Source of the DNA: Endozoicomonas gorgoniicola
GTDB taxonomy: Bacteria > Pseudomonadota > Gammaproteobacteria > Pseudomonadales > Endozoicomonadaceae
Length of the DNA stretch: 64,000 nucleotides
Assembly: GCF_025562715.2 (NCBI RefSeq)
Contig: NZ_JAPFCC010000001.1
Coordinates: forward strand, 5,976,001-6,040,000
Direction of reading: 5' to 3'
Shown piece after piece: positions 8,564 through 17,631 of this stretch (within the stretch, counting starts at the first letter, position 1; every line of letters starts with the position of its first letter). The position numbers were made by a program, and so were the translations under genes. Below the pieces are notes generated by a model. It worked only from the letters and a program-made list of their open reading frames with translations. It was not told where the DNA came from and did no database searches.

Positions 8564-8950
8564 ATGTTGTACGTAGCAACCAGGGACACAAAGGGCCGGG
8601 GTGTTTATTCAGCGAAGAAAATTCAGCGGGATCAGGTGATTGAACGATGTGAAGTGCTGGTGATACCAGAGGAAGAAACTTCCCTGCTCGATAATACCGT
8701 TTTGTTTAATTATTACTTTTGCTGGGGGGAAGACCAGAAAGAGGGGGCAATAGCCCTGGGGTTTGGTTCTATCTATAACCACTCCTATACGCCTAATGCC
8801 TTATATCGCATAGATCTGGATGATCAGGTTCTGGAGTTTGTGGCGCTTCGGAATATTCCTGCCAATGAAGAAATTACCATTAATTATAACGGTGCGCCTG
8901 AAGACAAATCGCCGTTGTGGAATGCTGATGAAATTAAATGGATAGAATGA
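8564..8950 (+). CDS. Free-standing SET-domain protein (putative lysine methyltransferase)
   Basis: The 128-residue protein is essentially only a SET domain. KGRGVYSAKKI at the start is the SAM-binding GxG region, IYNHSYTPNA near residue 74 matches the NHS/C knot motif, and EEITINYNG near 106 matches the catalytic-Tyr segment. There is no pre-SET or post-SET cysteine cluster. In known enzymes these motifs transfer methyl groups from S-adenosylmethionine to lysine. Single-domain SET proteins occur in bacteria, some as secreted effectors and some cytoplasmic. No secretion signal is visible. RBS-like AAGGAAG sits 7 bp before the ATG. Confidence 0.85.
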   Translation: MLYVATRDTKGRGVYSAKKIQRDQVIERCEVLVIPEEETSLLDNTVLFNYYFCWGEDQKEGAIALGFGSIYNHSYTPNALYRIDLDDQVLEFVALRNIPANEEITINYNGAPEDKSPLWNADEIKWIE

Positions 8951-8993
8951 CAGAATCGATTCCAACGTGTTGTTTTTAAAGATGAAAAAAAAC

Positions 8994-9021
8994 TTGCATC
9001 ATAAAACGTAATCCTTATACT
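8994..9021 (+). promoter_or_regulatory. Sigma-70 promoter of tRNA-His
   Basis: TTGCAT (8994-8999) and TATACT (9016-9021) are separated by 16 bp, and a GC-rich discriminator (GCGGCG) follows the -10. Such discriminators are typical of stable-RNA promoters under stringent control. The boxes are read directly and the regulation is inferred. Confidence 0.7.
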
Positions 9022-9095
9022 AAGCGGCGTCTGGTTGAGGCGGTCAACATTAACGGCTTCTTCGAAAGGTGTCTTACATCAGCAGACCACATAGT

Positions 9096-9172
9096 GGTGG
9101 GCATAGCTCAGTTGGTAGAGCTCTGGATTGTGATTCCAGCGGTCGTGGGTTCGAGCCCCATTGTCCACCCCA
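9096..9172 (+). tRNA. tRNA-His (anticodon GTG)
   Basis: The cloverleaf is complete. The acceptor stem GTGGGCA pairs with TGTCCAC, the D arm is AGCTCAGTTGGTAGAGCT, the anticodon stem-loop CTGGATTGTGATTCCAG carries GTG, and the T arm is GTGGGTTCGAGCCCC. The extra G at 9096 is the G-1 required by histidyl-tRNA synthetase, encoded here and opposite C73. The CCA end is encoded (9170-9172). Confidence 0.97.
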
Positions 9173-9177
9173 AATTT

Positions 9178-9214
9178 AAAAACCCGTTACCGTTCTGGCA
9201 ACGGGTTTTTTCGT
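9178..9214. terminator. Bidirectional intrinsic terminator
   Basis: AACCCGTT pairs with AACGGGTT, with an A-run on the left and a T-run on the right. It therefore ends both the tRNA-His transcript (plus) and the FGGY kinase transcript (minus). Confidence 0.85.
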
Positions 9215-9232
9215 TTATACATTTCCCTGTGT

Positions 9233-10813
9233 TCAGTTCCCCTTCATTATCTTCCTGTATTTCATCTGGTCTTCGTACATCTCCAGAAAAACACAGTATT
9301 TTCTTTCGTAATAATCCGTCAGCTCCGGGTCGGGATTATTGATTTTTTCGTAACGGCTGACCGACTGGATGGCATGAGTCCAGTCATAGAACAGTTCCGC
9401 AGCCAGCCCTGCCGTCATTACTCCAGATAGAAGCATCGCATCGGATTGCTCCGCAATGGCAGCAGGCAACCCGGTTGCATTGCAGTGTTCTGCCAGAAAC
9501 AGCGGATTCTTCGCCAGCCCACCTGCCGGAGTCAGAAGGTCAAACTCATAACCTGCTGAAACCAAGGTTTCAATATTGTGTCGGGCACCCAGTGCCAGAG
9601 CCTGAATGGTACAGAGATAGTGTAATGCCAGGTTGTCTTCACTGTTATCCAGCTTTAGCCCGCTGATCATTCCTGTCAGGGTCATGTCCATTCTGGGGGT
9701 TCGGTTGCCGGCAAAGTAGGGCAGCATGTGAATGTTTTGGGTCAGGCAGGCGATGGGTTGTTCTCCCGCCATCTTTTCAAGCTGGACATTCAAATAGGCG
9801 GTAATGCCCAGTCCCTTTTGTCTTGCCCTATTGCTGGCGAGTTCGTGTGCCGGGTGGTTGGCAAGGATGTAATCCAGCAGAATGCCGGCCGCACTCTGTC
9901 CAACGGTATTGTGGTAAAGGTCAGGCAGTACTGATGGAGAGGGGCCCCATATTCCGTAAATGGTTTTGGGCTGGCGACTGGTGGCGACATAAATGGTTGA
10001 CGTTCCGACAATCATGCTCAGTCGTTTAAGGGCTGTTTCAGGAGAGTTAACGGGTTCGTTCTTACTGCGGGACAGGATCGTAGAGAGCGTGCCACCATAT
10101 CCGTCGATGATGGCACTGGCCACTGGCATACCAGCAGGCAGCTTTAAAGAGGTTGCAGCCGTTTTGCACAGCCCTTCGCCAACCGCAGCGCCAATGGGTA
10201 AATGGATACCGTGAAAGCGCTCTTTAACATCGGCAAAGTCCACTGCTTCCAGTAACTGTTCATCAAAACGACGGGAGAGCGAGCCGTTGGTCCAGGTGAG
10301 TTCTTCAGTCAGTTTCCAGACCAGATAGTCACTCAGGTCAATAATGCAGTAGCATTGATTCCAGAGTTCCGGGTGACTTTGCTTCAGCCAGAGTGCCCGG
10401 GCGATGTGGGTTTCCGGAATCATTCTCTGATGGTTGTCGGTGCGGTGCATGACGGCTGAAAACTGTTCTGATTGTGGTAGTGCTCTGTGATCCATCCAGC
10501 CATACACGTCGCACTCCGAATTATCGGGCAGGGCAATGGGTTTCATGTCAGCCGTAAGAAACAGCAGGGAGGCAGTGGCATCAAGCCCGATGCCTCGTAT
10601 GCAGTCTGGTTCATAGCTGGACAGTGAGATCAGGTTTTTAATGGTGTCGACCAGAGTGCTCCAGATATCATCCGATGAAAAGCCCATTTTGCCAGCAGGG
10701 TTCCAGCAACGAATAGCGTGTTTCTGCTGTGCCAGAATTTGTCCTTCAGTGGTGGTCAGGGCGCAGCGCAGACTGCCGCTTCCTACGTCGATACTGAGCA
10801 GTATGTCATCCAT
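9233..10813 (-). CDS. FGGY-family pentulose kinase
   Basis: With the ATG at 10813 (MDDILLSIDVG) the protein has 526 residues, the usual FGGY size; the frame extends upstream but without family-like sequence. The N-terminal phosphate-binding loop SIDVGSGSLR, the GWMDHRA motif (~140), the catalytic-Asp region IIDGYGG and the C-terminal PAGGLAKNPLF adenosine motif are visible. WMDHRA places it near the D-ribulose/YDR109c-type kinases, which phosphorylate free pentuloses or repair metabolites; xylulose or ribulose would be reasonable substrates. No sugar transporter or isomerase is adjacent, which favours a repair or salvage role. Confidence 0.82.
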   Translation of the reverse strand: MDDILLSIDVGSGSLRCALTTTEGQILAQQKHAIRCWNPAGKMGFSSDDIWSTLVDTIKNLISLSSYEPDCIRGIGLDATASLLFLTADMKPIALPDNSECDVYGWMDHRALPQSEQFSAVMHRTDNHQRMIPETHIARALWLKQSHPELWNQCYCIIDLSDYLVWKLTEELTWTNGSLSRRFDEQLLEAVDFADVKERFHGIHLPIGAAVGEGLCKTAATSLKLPAGMPVASAIIDGYGGTLSTILSRSKNEPVNSPETALKRLSMIVGTSTIYVATSRQPKTIYGIWGPSPSVLPDLYHNTVGQSAAGILLDYILANHPAHELASNRARQKGLGITAYLNVQLEKMAGEQPIACLTQNIHMLPYFAGNRTPRMDMTLTGMISGLKLDNSEDNLALHYLCTIQALALGARHNIETLVSAGYEFDLLTPAGGLAKNPLFLAEHCNATGLPAAIAEQSDAMLLSGVMTAGLAAELFYDWTHAIQSVSRYEKINNPDPELTDYYERKYCVFLEMYEDQMKYRKIMKGN

Positions 10814-10934
10814 CGGGGTTACCTGTTGCCTGATCGGGATGATTTCCAGCATAGACAAAAAAGTGGCTCTGGATGATCTACTCTGTATCAGGCTTGCAAT
10901 ACCGTTCTTCAAATGCAGCAGTGGTGGTAACAAA

Positions 10935-11741
10935 GTGGCAAAGTCGTCGTATGCACTGGTTCAGGGCGTTCAGGGAGCTTCCCGGCTGGAGGTGATGACC
11001 CGCCTCAGCTGGCCTTCAAGCCATAATTTTCTTGTATCACAAGGGGTCATAGAAGGGATGAGTTGTCTCGAGGTGGCCTGCGGTGCAGGGGCCGTTACCC
11101 GCCAGTTAAAGAGTCTTCTGGGGGATAGCAGTCTTGTGACAGGCTTTGACATGGATGCAAAATCGATAGAACTGGCGCGAAAAAAATTCTCTGATGCCCG
11201 TGGCGTGAATTTTCAGGTGGTTGATCTTGAGGCGGATGAGTTAGCTTTTGATCAACCGTTCGATCTGGTTTATTGCCGCCATATTCTGGAGCATGTTTCT
11301 GATCCGGAAGCGTCGATTCATAAATTGACCCGGTATCTGAAACCGGGTGGGTTGTTTGTCGCACAGACCGTTGACTGCGAAGGACGGTATTGCTGGCCTG
11401 ATAATGCGGCTTATCAGAAAAGTGCTGAACTGCTGGCGCGGATTATTGATGTCAGGGGCGGACATTCGGATTGTGGCCGGTGGTTGCCATCCATACTGCG
11501 CAAACAGAAGTTTTTGCATATTAATGTCGAAGTGGAAAATCTGGTCTACCTGGAAGGTGAAGGCAAACAGTTTTTACCTCTGACCATGGAGGCTGTGGAA
11601 AAAGGGCTTCTGGAAGAAGGATTGCTGGAAAAGGATGAGTTCCGCCAGTTGTTGAATGACTTAAGGCAGTTCTGCAACGAGCCGGACAGCATTGTATCGT
11701 TGCCAAGGTTTGTCCATTGCGCTGGAAGAAAACCCTGTTAA
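10935..11741 (+). CDS. Class I SAM-dependent methyltransferase
   Basis: Motif I is CLEVACGAG, the acidic residue after strand 2 is in GFDMDAKS, motif post-I is VDLEADEL, and YCRHILEHVSDPE with LKPGGLF completes a Methyltransf_11/23 fold. The conserved YALVQGVQGASRLEV upstream of motif I requires a start before it; GTG at 10935 (268 residues) is the nearest in-frame choice. The frame stays open to 10641, but that part is the antisense of the kinase. Related proteins methylate small molecules or quinone-like rings, and the substrate cannot be assigned. It is divergent from the kinase. Confidence 0.78.
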   Translation: MAKSSYALVQGVQGASRLEVMTRLSWPSSHNFLVSQGVIEGMSCLEVACGAGAVTRQLKSLLGDSSLVTGFDMDAKSIELARKKFSDARGVNFQVVDLEADELAFDQPFDLVYCRHILEHVSDPEASIHKLTRYLKPGGLFVAQTVDCEGRYCWPDNAAYQKSAELLARIIDVRGGHSDCGRWLPSILRKQKFLHINVEVENLVYLEGEGKQFLPLTMEAVEKGLLEEGLLEKDEFRQLLNDLRQFCNEPDSIVSLPRFVHCAGRKPC

Positions 11742-11777
11742 TGTGGACGCTTAAGATTTTTTACACAGGGAAATGGC

Positions 11778-12497
11778 ATGGGCCTGTTGATGAGTGAAAT
11801 GATTGGTCATCGGGGGGTGGCAAGTCTGGCACCTGAAAATACGCTGGCAGGCATTCGCAAAGCGGCAGAACTGGGGCTGGAATGGGTTGAGCTGGATGTC
11901 ACCTTGCTGGGCGATGGGGCAGCAGTGATGTTCCATGACTCCCGCCTGAATCGAACGACTAATGGTCGTGGTCATCTGAAAAAGCAGACTCTGACAGCCG
12001 TTAAATCACTGGATGCTGGCAGCTGGCACTCCGAACACTGGTCTGGAGAGAAGGTTCCTGAGCTGGATGAAACGTTGAGTCTGATTAAAGTGCTGGGTCT
12101 GGGGTTGAATCTGGAGTTAAAACCTAATCGCTGTGACCTGCACCGGCTGGTCGGTCAGGTGATTATTGCTTTGGAGCGGGCAGACTTTCCAACAGAGAAG
12201 TTACTGGTTTCCAGTTTTAACCATAAGGCACTGGTTTTGTTTAGTGGGCGTTCTGAGCACCGTATTGGTTGCCTGTTTGAAACCTTGCCCCGAAGCTGGA
12301 GCCATAAGGCACAAAAGGTGGGCGCTGTGAGTATTCATGTGAATGCTGGAAAGCTGACAGAAGCTGGCGCTAAAGCCGTGAAAGCAGGTGGGTATCAGCT
12401 TTACTGTTATACAGTAAACGACACACAGCTCCTTAGCAGGCTAAAGAGCTGGCAGGTAGACGGTGTTTTTTCAGACTGTCCGCAGAACTTGAAGTGA
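11778..12497 (+). CDS. ugpQ: Glycerophosphodiester phosphodiesterase
   Basis: This 239-residue cytoplasmic GDPD has IGHRGVASLAPENTL at its start (catalytic His and Arg, then Glu-Asn), ELDVTL and MFHDSRLNRTTNG (second catalytic His), LNLELKP (metal Glu) and a C-terminal YTVNDT ... VDGVFSDCP. It hydrolyses deacylated phospholipids to glycerol-3-phosphate and an alcohol. There is no signal peptide, as in UgpQ rather than GlpQ. It follows the methyltransferase by 36 bp and is convergent with darP, leaving only 3 bp between stops. The ugpQ symbol is by family; no ugp transporter is nearby. Confidence 0.88.
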   Translation: MGLLMSEMIGHRGVASLAPENTLAGIRKAAELGLEWVELDVTLLGDGAAVMFHDSRLNRTTNGRGHLKKQTLTAVKSLDAGSWHSEHWSGEKVPELDETLSLIKVLGLGLNLELKPNRCDLHRLVGQVIIALERADFPTEKLLVSSFNHKALVLFSGRSEHRIGCLFETLPRSWSHKAQKVGAVSIHVNAGKLTEAGAKAVKAGGYQLYCYTVNDTQLLSRLKSWQVDGVFSDCPQNLK

Positions 12498-12500
12498 CGT

Positions 12501-13025
12501 TTATAACTCGTCTACTGCGCGCAGGTATTTGAACAGTTTGCGGGCTGCGGCAGGCGCTTTGTTTTGGTCAGCTTCTTTTTTCGCATTGCGCACCAGCTGA
12601 CGAATGTGCTGGTGGTCGGCTTCCGGATACTGCTCCAGATACTCCGTCAGAACCTTGTTGTCACCACTGACCAGGCGATCGCGCCAGCGTTCCAGCTGGT
12701 GAAAGCGGCGGTTAAACTCTTCACTGGTGGCATCAAGGCGGCTGAGCAGTTCCTTGATGGGCTCAAGGTCTTCGTCCTGCATCAGCTTGCCGATAAAGCC
12801 GAGATGGCGCTTTCGGGCGTTGTGGCTTTTGATGCGTTTGCTCTCATCAAGGGCGGCTCGCAGGCGCTCGCCCAGAGGCAGTTTATCCAGCAGCGATGGT
12901 TTCATTTCCATCAACCGCTCACCCATATCCTTCAGCTCCTGCATATCACGCTTGAGCTCGGCACGGCTGACGTAAATGATCTCCTCAATAGGGTCGCCAA
13001 ATTCGTCAAATTTCTGTTCAGACAT
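12501..13025 (-). CDS. darP: Ribosome-associated protein DarP (YjgA)
   Basis: The 174-residue, charged, fully helical protein has the DUF615 signature (EIIYVSRAELKRDM, LPLGERLRAALDES, RKRHLGFIGKLMQDED, RERLV-like RDRLVSGD, LRAVDEL). In E. coli this protein helps assemble the 50S subunit. It lies back to back with pmbA, an arrangement conserved in many gammaproteobacteria. The length is normal. Confidence 0.92.
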   Translation of the reverse strand: MSEQKFDEFGDPIEEIIYVSRAELKRDMQELKDMGERLMEMKPSLLDKLPLGERLRAALDESKRIKSHNARKRHLGFIGKLMQDEDLEPIKELLSRLDATSEEFNRRFHQLERWRDRLVSGDNKVLTEYLEQYPEADHQHIRQLVRNAKKEADQNKAPAAARKLFKYLRAVDEL

Positions 13026-13045
13026 TACACATTCACTTTAACTGT

Positions 13046-13069
13046 CACTGTAGCGATCACTGTAGCGAT
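13046..13069. repeat. 12-bp tandem duplication in darP-pmbA intergenic region
   Basis: CACTGTAGCGAT occurs twice in direct succession just upstream of darP, in its likely leader. The rest of 13026-13261 shows no ORF and no clear promoter. Confidence 0.7.
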
Positions 13070-13261
13070 GAAAAGACGCTTGCCGTCATCGGTCAGACTG
13101 CTGATGATGACAGAAACAATCGTTTTTCGCTGATAGCTGTTCGACGGGAAATCACACATTTTACTCTATTCGCCGATAAGACGACGTGTTTTTTTCACAA
13201 AGCCCGCTTTAGCAGGTAGGATTTAGGAGTCATTTTTACAAAACCGGAATGCAGGTGTTTC

Positions 13262-14617
13262 ATGGGCGCAACAACCAAAGCAGATTTGGACCCAAAAGCA
13301 GAAGAAGGTCGTTTGAAAACGCTGGTGAGCGATATTCTGGATGAAGCCCGCCGTCAGGGAGCGGACGCCTGTGAGGTTGGGGTAAGCCTGGATGCAGGGT
13401 TGTCGGTTGGTGTCAGAATGGGCGATGTGGAAACCGTTGAGTTCAATCGTGACCAGGGATTTGGGATAACGGTCTATCGTGGCAAAAAGAAAGGCTCTGC
13501 CAGCACGTCTGACAGTTCGCTCGACGCTGTCCGGGAAACCGTAAAGGCGGCTTATGATATTGCTGGGTATGCCTCAGAAGACCCGGATTCAGGGTTGGCA
13601 GACGCTGAACTGATGGCTAAAGACCTGCCTGATCTTGATTTGTATCATCCCTGGGGTATTGAGCCTGATGCTGCGATTGAGCTGGCTCTGAAGAGCGAAG
13701 ATGCAGGACGACGGTTTGATGGAAAGATTGCCAACTCTGACGGTGCCAATGTGTCAACCCATCAGGGCTGCCGTGTGTACGGCAATAGTCACGGGTTTAT
13801 CGGCAGTTATATTTCTACCCGTCAGAGTCTGAGCTGTGTACTGATTGGCCAGAAAGGTGATGATATGCAGCGGGATTACTGGTATACCGTTGCGCGCGAT
13901 GCAATGGATATGGAGTCAGCCGTTCAGGTAGGCGAAAAAGCTGCACAGAGAACAGTGGATCGTTTGGGCAGTCAGAAAGTATCCACTGGGCAGGTGCCGG
14001 TATTGTTTGCGGCGGAAGTGGCATCCGGTCTGATTTCACATTTTCTTTCAGCCATCAGTGGTGGCAGTCTTTACCGACAGGCGTCTTTTCTGCTGGATCA
14101 TTTGAATAAACCGATTTTTCCGGAATGGGTCAGAATTCATGAGCAGCCTCATCTGAAAAAAGCTTTGGGGTCTGCCAGTTTTGATAATGATGGTCTTGCC
14201 ACCCGAGCCAAGGATTTTATTACTGACGGTGTTCTGATGAACTACCTGCTGGGAACCTATTCTGCCCGCAAGCTGGGTATGGTCAGTACAGGGAATGCAG
14301 GTGGTGTGAATAACCTGTTTCTCGACAGCAATGCCGGAGACCAGAAAACCCTGTTGCAGCAAATGGGTACCGGCCTGCTGGTTACAGAACTGATGGGACA
14401 GGGCGTTAATACCGTAACCGGCGATTACTCCCGTGGTGCAGCAGGCTTCTGGGTGGAGAATGGTGTGATCCAATATCCGGTTTCTGAAGTAACCATTGCT
14501 GGTAACCTGAAGGATATGTTTATGAACATTGTGGCGGCGGGTAATGATTTGGATCGTCGGGGCAATATTCAGGTGGGTTCATTGTTGGTTGAAGGCATGA
14601 TGGTTGCCGGAGACTAA
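13262..14617 (+). CDS. pmbA: Metalloprotease PmbA (TldE)
   Basis: The 451-residue protein is full length for the TldD/PmbA family. It shows the N-terminal domain (GADACEVGVS, GFGITVYRGKKKGSASTSD), the central VLFAAEVASGLISHFLSA, and the C-terminal GNAGGVNNLF, GQGVNTVTGDYSRGAAGFWVENG and GNLKDMF. PmbA is the partner of TldD in the heterodimeric protease that matures microcin B17 and degrades CcdA. PmbA itself lacks the HExxxH zinc site, as here. TldD is not in the window. Confidence 0.95.
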   Translation: MGATTKADLDPKAEEGRLKTLVSDILDEARRQGADACEVGVSLDAGLSVGVRMGDVETVEFNRDQGFGITVYRGKKKGSASTSDSSLDAVRETVKAAYDIAGYASEDPDSGLADAELMAKDLPDLDLYHPWGIEPDAAIELALKSEDAGRRFDGKIANSDGANVSTHQGCRVYGNSHGFIGSYISTRQSLSCVLIGQKGDDMQRDYWYTVARDAMDMESAVQVGEKAAQRTVDRLGSQKVSTGQVPVLFAAEVASGLISHFLSAISGGSLYRQASFLLDHLNKPIFPEWVRIHEQPHLKKALGSASFDNDGLATRAKDFITDGVLMNYLLGTYSARKLGMVSTGNAGGVNNLFLDSNAGDQKTLLQQMGTGLLVTELMGQGVNTVTGDYSRGAAGFWVENGVIQYPVSEVTIAGNLKDMFMNIVAAGNDLDRRGNIQVGSLLVEGMMVAGD

Positions 14618-14645
14618 AACGTTCGGGAGGCATTGTTCGGATACG

Positions 14646-15038
14646 ATGAAAATCACAGTGTATTTTGATGGTGCCTGCCCTTTGTGTGTTCGGGAAATCG
14701 GTCGCTGGCGCAACGCCCCTTTCGGCTGTGAGGTGGAGTGGTTTGATATCACGGGGCAGGAGCAGGCATTGCGACAACGGGGCATTGATCCCCGGCAGGC
14801 GATGTTGCAGTTGCATACGCAAACCAGCGATGGCAAAACCTTCGTCAGTATTGACAGTTATGCCCTGCTGCTGAAACAACTGCCACGTTGGCGCTGGCTG
14901 GGGGTGTTAATGGCATTGCCGATTATCAAGTCGCTTCTGCGCTGGGTCTATGATGGTCTGACCATTCTGCGACTTAAGTCTGAAGGGCGTTATCCTGCTG
15001 AGTGCGCAGACTGTTCCGCTTCGAATAAAGACAATTAA
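14646..15038 (+). CDS. DCC-family (DUF393) thiol-disulfide oxidoreductase-like protein
   Basis: The ATG at 14646 gives 130 residues beginning MKITVYFDGACPLCVREI, the family's DGxCxxC motif on a thioredoxin-like strand. A hydrophobic helix follows near residues 85-100 (WLGVLMALPIIKSLLRW), and a CADC pair lies near the C-terminus. The cellular partner is unknown. It starts 28 bp after pmbA and may be co-transcribed. Confidence 0.85.
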   Translation: MKITVYFDGACPLCVREIGRWRNAPFGCEVEWFDITGQEQALRQRGIDPRQAMLQLHTQTSDGKTFVSIDSYALLLKQLPRWRWLGVLMALPIIKSLLRWVYDGLTILRLKSEGRYPAECADCSASNKDN

Positions 15039-15071
15039 TAGCCAGATACAAATGCTCTCAGTCAACGAATA

Positions 15072-16430
15072 TCAGGCATAAAACAGTGTTGCCAGCCCAA
15101 GAAATGAGAAAAAGCCCAGCACATCAGAAATGGTTGTCAGAATAATGGTTCCCGCCAGGGACGGATCAATATTCATAGACTTTAAAATCACAGGCAGGCT
15201 GGCACCTACAATAACGGCGGCACTCAGGTTAATGACCATGGCGCAGCCAATCACGAACGAAATAATCGGGTCGTTAAACCAGAGGTAAGCGATCAGGGCG
15301 ACCAGGCTGGCCCAGAGCAGGCCGTTCATGAAGCCTACCGCCAGTTCACGACTCAGCAGCCAGCGCAGGTTGGTGCTGCTGATCTGTCCAAGCGCCATCC
15401 CGCGTATCACCAAAGTGAGAGCCTGGCCTCCGGCGTTACCACCCATTCCGGCGACAATCGGCATGAGTACCGCCAGTGCGACCACTTTGTCGATGGTGGT
15501 CTGGAACATGCCGATGACAGAGGCAGCGATAAAAGCCGTAATTAAGTTAATGCCCAGCCAGACAGCGCGGCGCCTTGCTGTTTTAAAGACGGGAGCAAAG
15601 GTGTCCTCGTCATCATCCAGACCCGCCATGCTCATCATGGAGTGTTCGGCTTCTTCCCGAATAACGTCAACCACATCATCAATGGTAATACGACCCAGCA
15701 GCTTGCCTTTGTCGCTGACGACCGGGGCGGAAACAAGGTCCTGTCGTTCGAATATCTGAGCGACCTGCGTGTCTTCGGTATCCGCCGGTATAGGAGTGGC
15801 ATCGGATTGCATCACTTCGTAGACAGTGGCAGAAGGGTCTGTTGTCAGCAATATACCCAGAGGCAAAGAGCCTATGTATTCATCCCGCCGGTTTACGACC
15901 AGCAGACTGTCGGTCATTTCAGGGATTTTCTCGTGTCGGCGCAGATAGCGCAGCACCACATCGAGCGTATTGCTGGGGCGAATGGTGATCATGTCGGTGT
16001 TCATCAGACCGCCAGCAGTATCTTCCGGGTAGGACAGAACCGCTTCAACCCGCTGTCGATCCTGGCTGTCCATGGAGTCGAGAACCCTGCGGGTGATGGT
16101 GCCGGGCAGTTGTTGCAGCAGGTCTGCAATGTCGTCTACATCCTGACCGTCAGTGATGGCCTTAAGCTCAGTAATGTTCATCCGGTCCAGAAAGAACTGC
16201 CTGACTTCGTCGCTGAGTTCCTGAAGTACATCACCTTCCTGTTCCGGGTCGATTAAACGCCAGAGCAAACTGCGAAGTTTTGGAGGGGAGGATTCCAGCA
16301 GGTGTGCTGCATCAGCCGCCGGAAGGCTGTTGAGCATGCGCCTGAGTTCCGGTGAGACGCCGTGTTCCAGTGCCTCGTTAAGCTTTTTAAGCTCCTTGTC
16401 TCCGATACTCAGTTGCAGTTGCTGGACCAT
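15072..16430 (-). CDS. mgtE: Magnesium transporter MgtE
   Basis: The 452-residue protein has all MgtE parts: the N-terminal helical MgtE_N domain (~30-135, including LLQQLP and DTAGGLM), two CBS domains (~140-265) and five transmembrane segments (~285-450) with GMGGNAGGQALTLVIRG in the pore region. MgtE is a Mg2+ channel of the inner membrane, closed by Mg2+ binding between the CBS and N domains. It reads in the same direction as ptsO, 38 bp downstream, and may share its transcript. Confidence 0.95.
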   Translation of the reverse strand: MVQQLQLSIGDKELKKLNEALEHGVSPELRRMLNSLPAADAAHLLESSPPKLRSLLWRLIDPEQEGDVLQELSDEVRQFFLDRMNITELKAITDGQDVDDIADLLQQLPGTITRRVLDSMDSQDRQRVEAVLSYPEDTAGGLMNTDMITIRPSNTLDVVLRYLRRHEKIPEMTDSLLVVNRRDEYIGSLPLGILLTTDPSATVYEVMQSDATPIPADTEDTQVAQIFERQDLVSAPVVSDKGKLLGRITIDDVVDVIREEAEHSMMSMAGLDDDEDTFAPVFKTARRRAVWLGINLITAFIAASVIGMFQTTIDKVVALAVLMPIVAGMGGNAGGQALTLVIRGMALGQISSTNLRWLLSRELAVGFMNGLLWASLVALIAYLWFNDPIISFVIGCAMVINLSAAVIVGASLPVILKSMNIDPSLAGTIILTTISDVLGFFSFLGLATLFYA

Positions 16431-16468
16431 ATTGCACGCCTGGTGTTGTCTATGACTGAGGGAGCTGT

Positions 16469-16738
16469 TTACTCACCTTCTTCAAAATAATCGTTGATCA
16501 GATTGCACAGTGCATCGGCTGCTTCCTGCTCATCTTCACCATCAAATGTCAGGTCGAGGGTGGTTCCCTGACCAGCAGCCAGCATCATGATCGCCATAAT
16601 GCTTTTTCCATCCACTTCACGACCGTTCACACCGACTTTAATCTGACTGATAAAGTTGGAAGTGGTCGAGACAAACTTCGAAGCTGCACGAGCATGCAAC
16701 CCAAGTTTGTTGATGATGGTCGCTTGCGTCTGGATCAT
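16469..16738 (-). CDS. ptsO: Phosphocarrier NPr of the nitrogen PTS
   Basis: This 89-residue HPr-like protein has the phosphorylated His15 in LGLHARAA and the regulatory Ser region GKSIMAIMML. It transfers phosphate from EI-Ntr to PtsN. Its start overlaps the rapZ stop by one base (position 16738), so the two are translationally coupled, as in other gammaproteobacteria. Confidence 0.93.
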   Translation of the reverse strand: MIQTQATIINKLGLHARAASKFVSTTSNFISQIKVGVNGREVDGKSIMAIMMLAAGQGTTLDLTFDGEDEQEAADALCNLINDYFEEGE

Positions 16739-17595
16739 TATTTGGATAGCTCCCTGTGCCGCACCTGAACCCGGTCAAATCGTTCGCTGAACCAGGTACC
16801 CAGCCGTTCACTAATATAGACCGAACGGTGTTGTCCGCCGGTGCAGCCTATGGCAATGGTCATGTAGCTGCGCTGGCCGGATTCAAACCTTGGTAACCAT
16901 TTTTCCACGAACTGTTTAAGGTCTTCAAACATCTCCGTCACCATGGGTTCTGCTCCAAGGAACTCCTGAACCGGCTTGTCCCGCCCGGTGTATTGCCGGA
17001 TGGATTCATCCCAGTATGGGTTAGGCAGGCAGCGAACATCAAATACATAGTCAGCATCCACCGGCATACCATGCTTAAAACCAAAGGACTGAATCAGCAG
17101 TGTCATGCTTTTGGTGCCATCACCAATGACCTTGTGACGAACCTGTTCATGTATTTCATGCACGGACAATGGTGATGTGTCGATGCGAACATCAGCCTGT
17201 GCCGCCACGGGACCCAGCAGGCTGGTTTCCAGGTCGATGGCTTCGATCAGCGATACCTTGTCATTCGTCAGAGGATGCTTGCGGCGGGTTGAGCTGTAAC
17301 GCTTCATCAGGCAGCTGCTGTCAGCGTCCAGAAACAGAACCTTGCAATCGATTCCCTGTTGCCTGAGTTTTTTCAGCAGTCTTGGGAAATGCTCCAGGGC
17401 TCCGGGAACATTACGAACATCAATGCTGACTGCCATTTTGGGGGGCTCGTTGGCGCCTTCGCTAAGTTGTTCAGGTAGCTGGTTGAGCATAGTGGCTGGC
17501 AGGTTGTCGACACAATAGTATCCCTGATCCTCAAGTGCATGGAGTGCTGCACTTTTTCCTGAACCTGAGCGGCCGCTGATGATAACGAGTTTCAT
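16738..17595 (-). CDS. rapZ: RNase adapter protein RapZ
   Basis: The 285-residue protein starts with a Walker A (GRSGSGKS, residues 8-15), has a Walker B-like VLFLDAD and the C-terminal IGCTGGQHRSVYISERL. In E. coli it binds GlmZ and hands it to RNase E, linking glucosamine-6-phosphate level to glmS expression. It lies between ptsN and ptsO. The ptsN-rapZ gap (166 bp) holds a strong inverted repeat. Confidence 0.95.
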   Translation of the reverse strand: MKLVIISGRSGSGKSAALHALEDQGYYCVDNLPATMLNQLPEQLSEGANEPPKMAVSIDVRNVPGALEHFPRLLKKLRQQGIDCKVLFLDADSSCLMKRYSSTRRKHPLTNDKVSLIEAIDLETSLLGPVAAQADVRIDTSPLSVHEIHEQVRHKVIGDGTKSMTLLIQSFGFKHGMPVDADYVFDVRCLPNPYWDESIRQYTGRDKPVQEFLGAEPMVTEMFEDLKQFVEKWLPRFESGQRSYMTIAIGCTGGQHRSVYISERLGTWFSERFDRVQVRHRELSK

Positions 17596-17631
17596 GGGGG
17601 GTCCCTTTATGCGGAGCTTTTTATAACAGAT

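Noticed and set aside
10641..10934. N-terminal extension of the methyltransferase
   Set aside because: This part overlaps the kinase start on the other strand and has no methyltransferase-like sequence; the GTG at 10935 was preferred.
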